64,000 nt of DNA, taken from assembly GCA_016703895.1 (NCBI GenBank), contig JADJBE010000026.1:372001-436000 (forward strand). Direction: 5' to 3'. Shown piece by piece: positions 25,620 through 35,233 of the stretch (within the stretch, counting starts at the first letter, position 1; each line of letters begins with the position of its first letter). A program made the position numbers and the translations under genes. The DNA is from Pseudomonadota bacterium. Lineage in GTDB: Bacteria; Pseudomonadota; Gammaproteobacteria; Steroidobacterales; Steroidobacteraceae. Below the pieces are notes generated by a model. That model was not told the origin of the DNA. It ran no database searches and saw nothing but the letters and a program-made list of their open reading frames with translations.

Positions 25620-28600
25620 TCACGTACTAGGAGCGGATGTCGGCGCAACCGTGCCGCGCCAGAAGCCATGCGATGTCCAGGCGGCAAAGGCGCGTTTGAG
25701 CCAGCGAACCAGCGCAACGGCGATCCACAGCGCCCAAGCGAACATCAGCGTGCGATAGACCCAAAGGGGCACCGAGATGAGTGTGGGCTGTGGAAGCGCC
25801 GATTCGCTCTGATCGTTGAACCAGGTAAAGGTGCCGAAACCTGAGCCTGGCCCGGTGACGCCCATGTCGGGCGACTCCAGCAGACCGTAGCGAATGCCCG
25901 AGAAGATAAGCGCGCTCACCGCAATCACTGTCAGCGCCGCCAGGCCGACCTGCACCAGATTGAAGAACCGCGGTTGAGTAGTCGCACTCCATTGCTCACG
26001 CCAGCGCACGGCAAACAACCAAGCCGCAACCAGCACGAACACAGTCCAGCTCGCGGTCGACAGACCAAGACCCAGTAACAACCATTCGCGGAACTTCAAG
26101 GGTGAATGACGCCAGCGTGATAACAACAGGGCTGCCAGCACAAATGCGATCAACTCACTCCAGTACAGGATCACTGGGCCGATACCGGACCCGATAGCGG
26201 CGAGTGGCCAGCGCGCCTCGGACGCGACCAGGATCGACTGCACATTGCTCGCTCGCATCTTGAGATCGACAGGCGCTGGACTATCTCGAAACCCCGCGCC
26301 CGCTGAGTCCGTCCACTCGATGGCGACTTCATGCTCGCCCGGCAATACCGGCAGCGACAGCTCACCATTCTCTGGTCGAAGCTGCTGCGATCGTCCATCG
26401 ACATTGACGGCGGTGACCCGCGCGTCCGCCGGCAGTTGGATCAGATGACGACCACCCTGGGTACTGCGATAGCGCAGCGACAAGGTGGAATCCGACGACC
26501 GGTTACCGAAGGTTCGCTGGTGAGTAACCCTGTCGATAGCAAGCGTTTCGCCTGCCGCAGGCGTTGGACGCGACAACGCCACTTGCAGGGTCTCACCCGG
26601 CCGCGGGTAGAACTGAAACACCCAGCCACCGCCGCTTAGACCTTCTGGCAGCACCGCCGGCACGCCGCCGAATACCGCGCGCCACTCAGGACTCACCGTG
26701 AAATTCCATACTTCGGTGCGCGCCGCACCCGGCGCCATGGTGAGGGCGAGGGACTCTGTCTTCGCGAGCGCGGAGCGCCAGCTAACAGCACGGTCGCCCG
26801 CCGCAATTCCAATCAGCAGTCGCTTGCCGTCCAATACCTGCACGCCCTCATTGAGTACAGATTCGCCCGGCAGCAACGGCACTTCGAGCGTGATCGCTGC
26901 GCGGGCCGGCGCAATCCGCGACACCACTGTCTCGATGCGCCAGTCAGTCTCCAGCTGGATATTACGCACAACCTGAACGAATGCAGGGAACTCCGTAGCC
27001 GCTTCCAATGCGGCCGCTTCCGCGGCAACACCAGCACTACGCTCGCGTGTTAGCTCGAGCGATCCGGATACCAACCGTGCCTCGGTGATACCAGTGACCG
27101 CCCAGCCCGTCGACTCCACCTCAATTGCGCGTGGCTGCTGTGGAAATACTAACTGTATAGACTGAGCCGCTGCGAGCCGGCCACTTAGTCTGACCGTGTG
27201 TGCGCCAGTCGGCAGCGGCACCCACAGCGAACCATCGCTCTCGCGCGTCATGGCAAGCGCCGCGCGGCCGTCGATGCTCAGGTCGTCGAGCTGCCAGCGG
27301 TCGTTCGCATATGGCACCGCAATGGCGATCGACGTCAGCGCACTGGCTTGCAAGCTGACTGTCAACCGCTCTCCTTGCACACTGACTATAGCTGACGAAA
27401 TCTCAGCGCAGTTGGGGTGTGCCCCAAAGCTCAGTCGCGCCAGAGCAAAGAACAGCGCAGCGAGCGCCAGCACACCGATCACACGCCAGAAGAACAGCAA
27501 TACCGGCCCGGCATACACAAACCTCACTGTTTGGTCGGGGTCCACCGGTCCGGACCAGCCATAGGAATAGGATCGATACCGCCAGGCTGGAATACCGCGG
27601 CCCGCCTGGCGCACGGTATCGGGCGCGTAGCTCTGGGCACCGGACTTTGCGGGGCCTGCCGGCTCCGAAGCAGAGTCACTGTAGGACCGACGACTCATCG
27701 AGCTCGTCGGAGCAGTTTGCATTTTGACCTCGGGCGACGTTGCGCCGATGTCGTTAGCCTGTTCTTCGATCATGACCTCGCTGACCATCGGTGGCCCTGC
27801 CATCGTCGGCGCGAAATCTGCAATACCCGCTGATAGCTCCAACTGAGGGTGGATGGCCAGCCGCAATTGACCCCAGAGGAATGGCAGCAAAGCCAACCCG
27901 AGCACGACGAAGCTGGCGGTTCGGTAGTAGCCAGCGATGCGCCGGAAGCGCCCCTCCGGTGCGGCGCGGGCGACCGCAAGCGCCACTAACAGATTGGCCC
28001 ACAGCCAAATGAACATCGGTGCGTCCTGGTAGGTGAGCGCAAAGGCCAGCGCCGCGATCAACGCGGTCCGCCAGCCCGCGGCCCAGCGCACGAACACGAT
28101 CACGATCAGCACGCCGAAGACGCTCCACAAGCCCCAGCGCTCGAGCCATGAACCGCGCGCAAAGTCCGCACCCGGCACAGCTAGCAACAAATGACCGGGT
28201 GGCAAATTCAGCGTTGCGGAAACGTCATCGAAGCGTTCAGTCCAACCGGTCGCGGCCAGTGCACCCCGTGTGGTTTCCGTGCGCGCAGTCGTGAGCAGTC
28301 GTACGTCGGGAATGCGTAACTCGACCCCCACCTTGCCGGCCGCGCCGCTTTCAGTGATCAACAGCGGCTCACCGCCAAGGCGCGCTTTCAAGTCGGAATG
28401 GCGCCTGCATATCAAGCCGCCAGTCGCGTCGCAGCCTGCCATTGATCGTGTCAACCGCAGTGAAGCCACGATGATTGAAGTCCAGCCACAACGCGCGGTT
28501 CAAAGTCAGTGAATTGCCTTCGTCGCTTGCCACGCCACGACTACGCTCATCGAACTGCAAGCGAGTATCCGGCTTCATCCGAAAGGCTGGCAGCAAGCGC

Positions 28601-29562
28601 CAGTCGTTAGGGACGTTCGCTTGCGCAGGATCGATTCCCTCGGCGCCTTGGAGCGCAACGACGCGCAAGCGATCATTGCTGGCATAGCTCCAGACTTCCT
28701 CAGTAGGCCACTGGCCCTGCACCGCTGGGCGGCCCAGCGTGGTCGCAACATCCTGACCCCGGGCTGTGAGTTCGATCTCGTACGACCCCGGCCGCACCTG
28801 CACTCGAAGTCTACCGTCCTGCTCCAACCGCACCGGCAACGCACTCGTCAGCACCAGTGGAATGAAGCCGTCTGGCAAAACGCGCGACAGAGTTTCCTCA
28901 CGCGCGTCACCCGCAATCCGCAAGCGGATGCGTGTACTCAGTTGTACTGGCGACTCGTCACCCACCAGTCGGAAGACTTGCAGGTCCATCGTGGCAGCTT
29001 GCGCCGCACTGTTGCGCTTGCCGAGCCATAGCGCACCACTGGGACGCTCTGGCTGCGATACGGTTTGCCCATCGACAATGAGGTCCAGGAGCGCCGTCTG
29101 CGGCGGCAGCGGCAGCGACTCCGGGCGCGCGGTCCATTCGAAACGACCGGCAAGTGTGTAGGACCCCGGTTGCAAGCGCAGCTGCGGTACGTTGCTGCGC
29201 AATACAACTGCGGCTGCATTGCCATTAACCCGCACCTCGCGTGGCCAGACCTCCGCGTTGCCGGGCAATGCAATCCAGGACTCTGCGAGGACCTGCCAGC
29301 GCTGGGTGAACTGGCCACCGCGCGCGTTGACTTCGACACGGAGCCGCTCCGGCCACGCGCAGCGATATGCACTCTCGCTGTTGGGGTCACGATTAGAGAG
29401 AAACGGACAAGTCCGATACTCCTCGCCGCGTAGCACCCAAGCCTGCCAACCGCGCAACTCATCCGGAACAACCGACTCGGCACTCTGGGCGCTTTGAGTG
29501 TGCCCTATGCAGACGGATAGCAACATCGCCGACACGAACGCGATCGAATACCGGCTAGTCAT
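25620..29562 (-). pseudogene. Large multi-pass inner-membrane protein (~1,300 residues), frameshifted
   Basis: Two overlapping frames make one long protein: an N-terminal part (to about 28369) with signal peptide and beta-rich periplasmic regions (WRLLPAFRMKPDTRLQF, VRPGSYEIELTARG), and a C-terminal part with a four-helix membrane block near 27,400-28,150, another large periplasmic beta region, then about four more helices before the stop. The frames join where the first reads ...FRLESAPWR-stop and the second RLGGEPLLITESG; restoring one GC unit in AGCGCGCC yields LESARLGGEPLL without a break. The family is unknown to me: a conserved hypothetical membrane protein. I start it at MTSRYSIAFVSAMLL because this gives a clean signal peptide. 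If the lesion is real, the product is inactivated. Confidence 0.65.
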
Positions 29563-29613
29563 TCGCTGTTTTCCCATGTGAGTACGTGGTGAGTCTAGCA
29601 AGGTTGCTGGCGA

Positions 29614-29809
29614 GCAGACATGGGCGCGCAGATTCTGGCCCGGGTCGATCGCGCTTCGTCGCGAGCGAAGCGCTCGCGACGGCGAACCTTGCCCGCATGC
29701 GGCGCGTATTTTTCTCCGGCGTCACGGCCAGACATTGAGACGGTCAGGAGCGCGCCGCAATCGGGCTGCGGCGATCTCCACGGACCAGAATCTGCGCGCC
29801 CATGTCTGC
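29614..29809. repeat. Dispersed palindromic element, copy C
   Basis: A 196-bp element between divergent genes, bounded by a perfect 25-bp inverted repeat (29614-29638 and 29785-29809). The core runs in opposite orientation to copy B and is nearly identical to it: GGGTCGATCGCGCTTCG at the left, an internal hairpin with arms CGTCGCGAGC and GCTCGCGACG, CTCCGGCGTCACGGCCAG, and GCTGCGGCGATCTCCA at the right. Read on the minus strand, the core can encode a short tail similar to that of the lipoprotein at 24894. The arm sequence is unique to this copy. Confidence 0.85.
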
Positions 29810-29864
29810 CCGCCCACCTCCATGCTAAACGCAGCAGTCGTGCCAAATGGGCTAACATCAACGA

Positions 29865-30602
29865 ATGAACCAACCAGACTATGGCCCGCGCGCCCGTGTT
29901 GGTGTTGCGGTCCCTCAAGCGAACCCCACAGTGGAACCCGAGATGCGGGCGTTGTTGCCCGAGCAGATCGGGGTCTATGCCACACGCTTAACGCATCCGG
30001 CACCGAAAGTGGAAGATCGGCTGCTGCACTACATCACTCACATCGCTGATTCCATCCGCAGCTACGGACCCATGCGCTTGGCAGCGTTCGGGTGTGGCTG
30101 CACGGGGTCCTCATATATCGTCGGTGCGCAGCACGAAGATGAACTCACGGCCGCCGCGGAAGCAGAGCGTAAGGTCCCAGTGGTGACGGCAGCACAATCG
30201 ATCCGACTCGCGCTTGGCAAGATGGGTGCGCAGCGGATCACGCTCGTGTCACCCTACCCCGAGGCACTGGCGGAGTCTGGCTACGCGTATTGGCGGTCGG
30301 CCGGTATCGAAGTGCTGCACACGCTGCGAGTGGACGAACGGCTTGCAGATACTCACAATATTTACGAGCTAACGAGTGAGGATGCACGGCAGGCGCTTGA
30401 ACGGGTCGTGAAGGAAAACGTGGATTGTGTCGTGGTGTCCGGCACCGGCATGCCGACTTTAGGCGCGCTGCGTCAATTGGGTACCACCACTGGACTGCCC
30501 ATCATCTCATCCAATTTGTGTTTGGCTTGGGCTTTGTTGTCGCGCGCGGCGCCGGAACTCGCGCCGCCTTTGCCCACCGGCTTGATTGGTACGAAACCGT
30601 AA
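29865..30602 (+). CDS. Asp/Glu racemase superfamily enzyme (maleate isomerase/arylmalonate decarboxylase-like)
   Basis: A 245-residue cytosolic enzyme. The start ARVGVAVPQANPTVEPEM and the loop AAFGCGCTGSSYIVG match the maleate isomerase/AMDase branch, which opens with GV.VP..N...E.E. Family members normally use two cysteines; the first is present (FGCGCTGSS) but the second position reads VVSGTGMPTL with no Cys. This suggests a one-base mechanism, as in decarboxylases, though with the opposite Cys retained, or loss of racemisation. The late SSNLCLAWALL contains another Cys that could serve. Its 3' end overlaps modA on the opposite strand by 130 bases. Confidence 0.75.
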   Translation: MNQPDYGPRARVGVAVPQANPTVEPEMRALLPEQIGVYATRLTHPAPKVEDRLLHYITHIADSIRSYGPMRLAAFGCGCTGSSYIVGAQHEDELTAAAEAERKVPVVTAAQSIRLALGKMGAQRITLVSPYPEALAESGYAYWRSAGIEVLHTLRVDERLADTHNIYELTSEDARQALERVVKENVDCVVVSGTGMPTLGALRQLGTTTGLPIISSNLCLAWALLSRAAPELAPPLPTGLIGTKP

Positions 30603-31357
30603 CGCTGAAATATCGCTTGCGCCTCCGGCTGCTGCAAGAATTGCAGCAGGCGCGCTGCCGCGGGTGACGCGCGGCTGGTGAGCGCGACCGGATAGGTGAT
30701 CGGCTGGTGTGAGCTCGGCGGAAACTCAGCCAGCACCACCACGCGTTTTTCGATGCGCGCGTCGGTCGCGTACACGACACCGAGAGGCGCTTCACCGCGC
30801 GCTACGAATGCCAGCGCACTGCGTACATTGTCGGCATAAACAAGTCTTCCCTCGACCAGGGGCCAGACGCCGAGTGCTTGCAGTGCGTCTCGCGCGTACC
30901 GGCCAGCAGGAACTGTCTGAGGCTCGCCGAGCGCGAGCCGGCCGCTGCCCAGCGCTGCGCGGACGCTCGCGACGTCCGCCAACGAGATGTCGGCAACATT
31001 GCCGGCAGGTGCAATCAGAACCAGCCTATTGCCCAGTAGATCATGCCGCGATGCTTTGCGGACCAACTGACGTCGCTCGAGGTAGTCCATCCACTCCTGA
31101 TCTGCCGAAACGAACAGATCAGCGCCAGCACCCGCTTCGATCTGACGCGCGAGAATCGCACTTGAGGCAAACGATAACCGCACGGGTGTGCCCGTGGCGA
31201 GGGTGAATTGGCGCGTAACGTCCTGCATAGCATCGGTGAGTGACGCCGCAGCGTAAACGGTTAGCGATCCGGCGCGCTCAGTAGCTCGCGACATACCAGT
31301 CGTTATGCAGAGCACTGCCACGAGGCAGATCAGCCGAATTCGTGCTACGAGTGTCAA
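30473..31357 (-). CDS. modA: Molybdate ABC transporter periplasmic binding protein
   Basis: A 294-residue ModA-type protein. After a signal peptide the mature part begins GSLTVYAAASLTDAMQDV and carries VRLSFASSAILARQIEAGAG and ADLFVSADQEWMDYL, hallmarks of the molybdate/tungstate-binding family; YADNVRSALAFVARGEAPLG and YATDA follow. The family normally ends soon after the YGF motif; here about 40 extra residues continue across the convergent racemase gene. I choose the TTG at 31357 because GAGGTG lies just upstream and gives a short signal peptide; a GTG at 31432 is the longer option. No modB/modC lie nearby. Confidence 0.85.
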   Translation of the reverse strand: MTLVARIRLICLVAVLCITTGMSRATERAGSLTVYAAASLTDAMQDVTRQFTLATGTPVRLSFASSAILARQIEAGAGADLFVSADQEWMDYLERRQLVRKASRHDLLGNRLVLIAPAGNVADISLADVASVRAALGSGRLALGEPQTVPAGRYARDALQALGVWPLVEGRLVYADNVRSALAFVARGEAPLGVVYATDARIEKRVVVLAEFPPSSHQPITYPVALTSRASPAAARLLQFLQQPEAQAIFQRYGFVPIKPVGKGGASSGAARDNKAQAKHKLDEMMGSPVVVPN

Positions 31358-31456
31358 ACAGCACCTCGATGTTGTTAGCGAGAAGCTATACGGATACCGG
31401 CAGTCTAGCATCGGTCCATAGTGTCGAACCACGGCAGTACCTGCTACGCTTCATCC

Positions 31457-32095
31457 ATGAGCACGGCAACGATTCAATCGGCGCATGACGTACTAGACTT
31501 CTGGTTCGGCCCCATGCCACTGGATAAAGCGCGCCTAGAGGCGCGGATGCGCGTCTGGTTCGCGGGCGAGTCGGACCAACAAGCCGCGGCCCGTTACGAT
31601 CAAGAAATCCGCGGGCTGCTCGTGCCACTACTCAACAAAGCCGTCAATGATCAATTAGCCAACTGGAGCGCAAGCCCGCGCCGCCGCCTCGCGCTGATCC
31701 TGCTGTTCGACCAGGTTCCGCGCAATGCGTTCCGCGGTACAGCTGCCGCTTACTCCTTCGACGACCGCGCGCTGGCGTTGACGGTGGAGGGCCTGCGGGA
31801 TGGGGCGGATGCGCCACTTGATCCAGTCGAACGCCTATTCTTTTACATGCCGCTGCAACACGCCGAGCTGCGCAGCGCGCAGGAAGAATCGCTGCGTTCG
31901 TATCGACGCTTGTCCGCTGATGCACCGGCCGAGCTGCGGGGGATATTCGATAGCGTACTCACGTTCGCCGAAAAGCACGCGGCGATCATCCAGCAGTTTG
32001 GCCGATTCCCTTATCGCAACCGGGTGTTGCAGCGCGAGACTACTGCTGCAGAGAAAGAGTGGTTAGCAACGTCAGGTGAGAGTTTCGGACAGTAG
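31457..32095 (+). CDS. DUF924 family protein
   Basis: A 212-residue helical cytosolic protein. DVLDFWFGPM at the start, RLALILLFDQVPRNAFRGTA in the middle and RLFFYMPLQHAE then FGRFPYRN are the defining motifs of DUF924, a TPR-like family of unknown function. I start it at the ATG followed by STATIQSAHD; an earlier in-frame ATG lies 36 bases upstream in the modA promoter region. It is divergent from modA and convergent with msrA, ending eight bases before the msrA stop. Confidence 0.85.
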   Translation: MSTATIQSAHDVLDFWFGPMPLDKARLEARMRVWFAGESDQQAAARYDQEIRGLLVPLLNKAVNDQLANWSASPRRRLALILLFDQVPRNAFRGTAAAYSFDDRALALTVEGLRDGADAPLDPVERLFFYMPLQHAELRSAQEESLRSYRRLSADAPAELRGIFDSVLTFAEKHAAIIQQFGRFPYRNRVLQRETTAAEKEWLATSGESFGQ

Positions 32096-32102
32096 AGGTC
32101 CA

Positions 32103-32615
32103 CTAACCACTTCCCTGATTCCGTCGTGGCAATACCCAGCCAGGCCGCGCGAAATGGCAGGTATAGCCGCCCGGGTTTAACAGCAGATAGTCCTGATGCT
32201 CTGGCTCGGCTTCCCAGAAGTCTCCGGCCGGCTCTACTTCAGTAACAACCTTGCCCGGCCACAGACCCGAAGCGTCGACATCAGCAATCGTATCGAGTGC
32301 GGTTTGCCGTTGCTCTTCCGACACATAGTAGATCGCTGATCTATACGAAGGACCCCTGTCATTCCCCTGCCGGTTCGGCGTGGTCGGATCATGGATCTGG
32401 AAAAAGAATTCCAGAATCTCGCGATAGCTGGTCTTCTCGTTGTCGAACAGGATCTCGGTCCCCTCAGCATGGGACCCATGGTTGCGGTAGGTGGCGTTGG
32501 CCAAGGTGCCGCCGGTGTAGCCGACCCGCGTCGATGTGACGCCGGGAAGGCGGCGGAATAGATCCTGCGTGCCCCAGAAGCAGCCGCCGGCCAAAACTGC
32601 ACGTTCAATACCCAT
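32103..32615 (-). CDS. msrA: Peptide-methionine (S)-S-oxide reductase
   Basis: A 170-residue repair enzyme that reduces methionine-S-sulfoxide in proteins. The catalytic motif GGCFWGTQDLF is at residues ~11-21, followed by VGYTGG, TYRNHGSHAEGTEILFD, FFFQIHDPTTPNRQGND and DYLLLNPGGYTCHF with a probable resolving Cys. It follows msrB by two bases, so the pair is one transcript covering both sulfoxide stereoisomers. There is no signal peptide; it acts in the cytosol. Confidence 0.95.
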   Translation of the reverse strand: MGIERAVLAGGCFWGTQDLFRRLPGVTSTRVGYTGGTLANATYRNHGSHAEGTEILFDNEKTSYREILEFFFQIHDPTTPNRQGNDRGPSYRSAIYYVSEEQRQTALDTIADVDASGLWPGKVVTEVEPAGDFWEAEPEHQDYLLLNPGGYTCHFARPGWVLPRRNQGSG

Positions 32616-32617
32616 AG

Positions 32618-33064
32618 TTAGCTCACCTCTACTTGTGACACATAGGCGCCGTAGCCATCGGACTCCATTTTATCCAGCGGCACAAAACGTAATGCTGCTG
32701 AGTTGATGCAGTAGCGCAATCCGCCTCGATCCTCCGGACCATCCTCGAACACGTGGCCCAGATGACTGTCGCCATAGGTTGAACGCACTTCGATCCGAAC
32801 CATGCCGTGCGAAACGTCGCGCAACTCATTTATGTGCAATGGCTCGATGGGCTTGGTAAAGCTTGGCCAGCCGCAGCCAGATTCGAACTTGTCGCTAGAC
32901 GCAAAAAGCGGCTCACCCGAGACGATATCGACGTAGATGCCGGGCTCGTGGTTATCAAGATACGCACCGCTACCGGGCGCCTCGGTGCCGCTTTGCTGCG
33001 TGACACGCCGCTGCTCAGCAGTAAGTGTTGCGACGACGCGGGGGTCCTTGACGTACTTGCTCAT
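32618..33064 (-). CDS. msrB: Peptide-methionine (R)-S-oxide reductase
   Basis: A 148-residue enzyme reducing methionine-R-sulfoxide. The active-site segment RYCINSAALRF, with the reactive Cys, and SGCGWPSFTKPI are clear, as is DSHLGHVFEDGP. The two CxxC pairs that bind structural zinc in many MsrB proteins are absent (the loop reads YVDIVSGEPLF), placing it in the zinc-free form. Upstream gene of the msrBA pair. Confidence 0.95.
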   Translation of the reverse strand: MSKYVKDPRVVATLTAEQRRVTQQSGTEAPGSGAYLDNHEPGIYVDIVSGEPLFASSDKFESGCGWPSFTKPIEPLHINELRDVSHGMVRIEVRSTYGDSHLGHVFEDGPEDRGGLRYCINSAALRFVPLDKMESDGYGAYVSQVEVS

Positions 33065-33182
33065 TGGCTACTCCTTCACATGGCTGGCGTCAGGCGATCG
33101 ATTGCCAGCGCACCAATACTGAAAACAATAGAGCACCTGCCACCAAGATCCAAGGTCCTTCAGCCGTAGGGAACGGGGCGCG

Positions 33183-33640
33183 CTAGCTGATTGCCAAATG
33201 AAGAAACTGATTGAAGTCGCTGCGTACATAGTCTGCGAACGCCTCGCCGTCGACAAATCCACGTCGGCGATAGAGCGCGAGCGCCGGCTCGAAGGCAGGG
33301 CCACTGCCGGTCTCGAGACTGAGCCGCCGAAGCCGGCGGCCGCGAGCCACGCCGATAATGTGCTCCAGAAGCGCCGCAGCGACGCCCTTGCGCAGATGCC
33401 GTGAGTCGGTCCGCATGGACTTCAATTCGCCGGTTCCACCGCCAAGATCCTTCAACGCGCCGATCCCCACCAAACTGTGACCGTCCCAGACCGACCACAC
33501 CGTAACGTTTGACGCTTTCAATCCGGCGAGGTCGAGGCGAAAACTGGCCAGGCGGAGAAGTCGCCTGCATCCTGCAGGTGCTGCGTCAGTAGGCGTCGGG
33601 TCGCTTCACCGGACAGGTCATCGACACGAATATCAAACAT
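33183..33640 (-). pseudogene. GNAT-family N-acetyltransferase, doubly frameshifted
   Basis: A small acetyltransferase of about 153 residues if repaired. The first frame reads MFDIRVDDLSGEATRRLLTQ, the family's usual opening, but the frame changes at about 33,570 (DMQATSPPGQF lies in another frame) and again at about 33,537 before entering the intact acetyl-CoA-binding part: VWSVWDGHSLVGIGALKDL, ELKSMRTDSRHLRKGVAAAL, LSLETGSGPAFEPALALYRR and RGF. Both shifts can be explained by loss of two bases, the first in a GATATG-like context. It sits seven bases after lysE-like gene 33648 and was probably co-transcribed. Confidence 0.75.
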
Positions 33641-33647
33641 GAGAAAT

Positions 33648-34289
33648 CTACCGCATCCAGGCAAGGCGTGCACCCAGCGCCACAAACAAGCCGCCAACCG
33701 CGCGGTCCAGGAACGTCCGGACAGTGGGGTTGCGCAGGAAGAAGACCCTCAGTTGCGCTGCTCCGACCGCCAGTACGAGGCACCAAATCAATCCGGTGAC
33801 GATAAACGTCGCGCCCAGTGCCAAGAAAGCCAGAGTTTGGTTGGCACTGCCAACCTCGATAAATTGCGGCAGGAACGCCAGAAAGAACAACGCTACTTTG
33901 GGATTCAAGATGTTAGTGACTACGCCTTGCAAGAATGCCGATCGCGCGTCAACGGATGAGACGGTCGCGGACGCTGCAACGTCACCGTTGCTTGACTTCG
34001 CTAACAACATCTTCAAACCGAGATAGACCAAGTACGCGGCACCGACCAGCTTTACAATAGTGAACGCTGCCGGCGAGGTCGCCAGTATGGCCGATAAGCC
34101 TAGCGCCGCAGCCAACGTATGAAAGATGCTCCCCGCCGATATGCCGACGGCGGCTGCGACTCCGGCGCGCAAACCGCCGGTAAGGCTCCGACCGATGATG
34201 AACATCGAATCCTGGCCCGGCGTTAGATTCAGCAGGATCCCTGCGAGCACGAATAGCCCGTAACTATGAATTCCCAAACTGCTCCCCAT
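33648..34289 (-). CDS. LysE/RhtB-family amino-acid exporter
   Basis: A 213-residue inner-membrane protein with five to six helices. The LysE-type start LAGILLNLTPGQDSMFIIGR carries the conserved N-L-T-PG-D segment, followed by GVAAAVGISAGSIFHTLAAALG and GVVTNILNPKVALFFLAFLP. These exporters discharge amino acids or homoserine lactone-like compounds; the substrate cannot be read from sequence. It lies ten bases after the CDF transporter gene, in a probable operon. Confidence 0.9.
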   Translation of the reverse strand: MGSSLGIHSYGLFVLAGILLNLTPGQDSMFIIGRSLTGGLRAGVAAAVGISAGSIFHTLAAALGLSAILATSPAAFTIVKLVGAAYLVYLGLKMLLAKSSNGDVAASATVSSVDARSAFLQGVVTNILNPKVALFFLAFLPQFIEVGSANQTLAFLALGATFIVTGLIWCLVLAVGAAQLRVFFLRNPTVRTFLDRAVGGLFVALGARLAWMR

Positions 34290-34299
34290 GGCGCAAAGA

Positions 34300-35208
34300 T
34301 CAATCTGTCACATCCGGCTCGATGAATGACCAGGCGATTTCGGGGTAACGCGCCTTGATGGCACGCTCCAACGCATTGATGTCTGCCACCGCCTGATCGA
34401 TTGGAATACCGGCGCGCATCTTGACCTTGGCAGCCAACATCACCTGCGGCCCGAGCTGCAGGGTGATCGCGTTCAGCAGCGACTCAATACCGGCGTGCTT
34501 CGCGATCTCATCGCGGATCCCGGCCTGCAACTCGTCTTCCGCTGATCGGCCTACGAGCAGACCGCGAATGCGGATCGCCACGAAGATGGCGACAACAATC
34601 AACACGACGCCGATCGAGATCGAGCCGATCGCATCGAGGCGCGGATCGTTCAGGATCGTGGCGAGCGATACGAATGCGAAGGCAATAGCCAGCCCCAGCA
34701 ACGCGGCAACGTCCTCGCCGAAGACCACGACTAACTCGGCGTTGCGCGTGGTTCGTAGCCACTGGCCCAACGGCTTGGTGCCGCGGATTTTCTGGATCTC
34801 ACGCAGCGCGCCGTAGAGCGAACCCGACTCGAGCAGGATGGCGAGACCGAGCACGGCCAGCGCCACCCAGGGCTTGTTGAGCACCTCCGGCTCGTGGAGC
34901 TTGTGCCAGCCCTCATAGATGGAGAACAACCCGCCCATGCTAAACAGCAGAATCGCGACGATGAAGCTCCAGAAATACGACAGCTTGCCGTAACCCAGCG
35001 GATGCTTCGCATCAGCCGGTCGTTGCGACTGCTTCAGCCCCAGCCACAGCAGCACCTGATTGCCTGCATCGGCGAACGAATGGATGGCCTCGGCGAGCAT
35101 GCTGCCGGAGTTGGTGTAGATGCTCGCCGCCAACTTGGCGAAGGCGATGCCAAGGTTGGCAACGAATGCATACAGGATGGCTTTTGCCGCTGAGCCTTGA
35201 CCCGCCAT
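34300..35208 (-). CDS. Cation diffusion facilitator transporter
   Basis: A 302-residue divalent-metal/proton antiporter. Six helices are visible; the first metal-site motif is SGSMLAEAIHSFADAGNQ and helix 2 leads to KHPLGYGKLSYFWSF. The second site falls in helix 5 (DAIGSISIGVVLIV). A cytoplasmic C-terminal domain of about 90 residues follows. Zinc, iron or manganese are likely substrates. It follows the M16 pair by 25 bases and precedes the LysE gene by ten. Confidence 0.9.
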   Translation of the reverse strand: MAGQGSAAKAILYAFVANLGIAFAKLAASIYTNSGSMLAEAIHSFADAGNQVLLWLGLKQSQRPADAKHPLGYGKLSYFWSFIVAILLFSMGGLFSIYEGWHKLHEPEVLNKPWVALAVLGLAILLESGSLYGALREIQKIRGTKPLGQWLRTTRNAELVVVFGEDVAALLGLAIAFAFVSLATILNDPRLDAIGSISIGVVLIVVAIFVAIRIRGLLVGRSAEDELQAGIRDEIAKHAGIESLLNAITLQLGPQVMLAAKVKMRAGIPIDQAVADINALERAIKARYPEIAWSFIEPDVTD

Positions 35209-35233
35209 GTCACTCCCTGAATCGAATGGTTAG

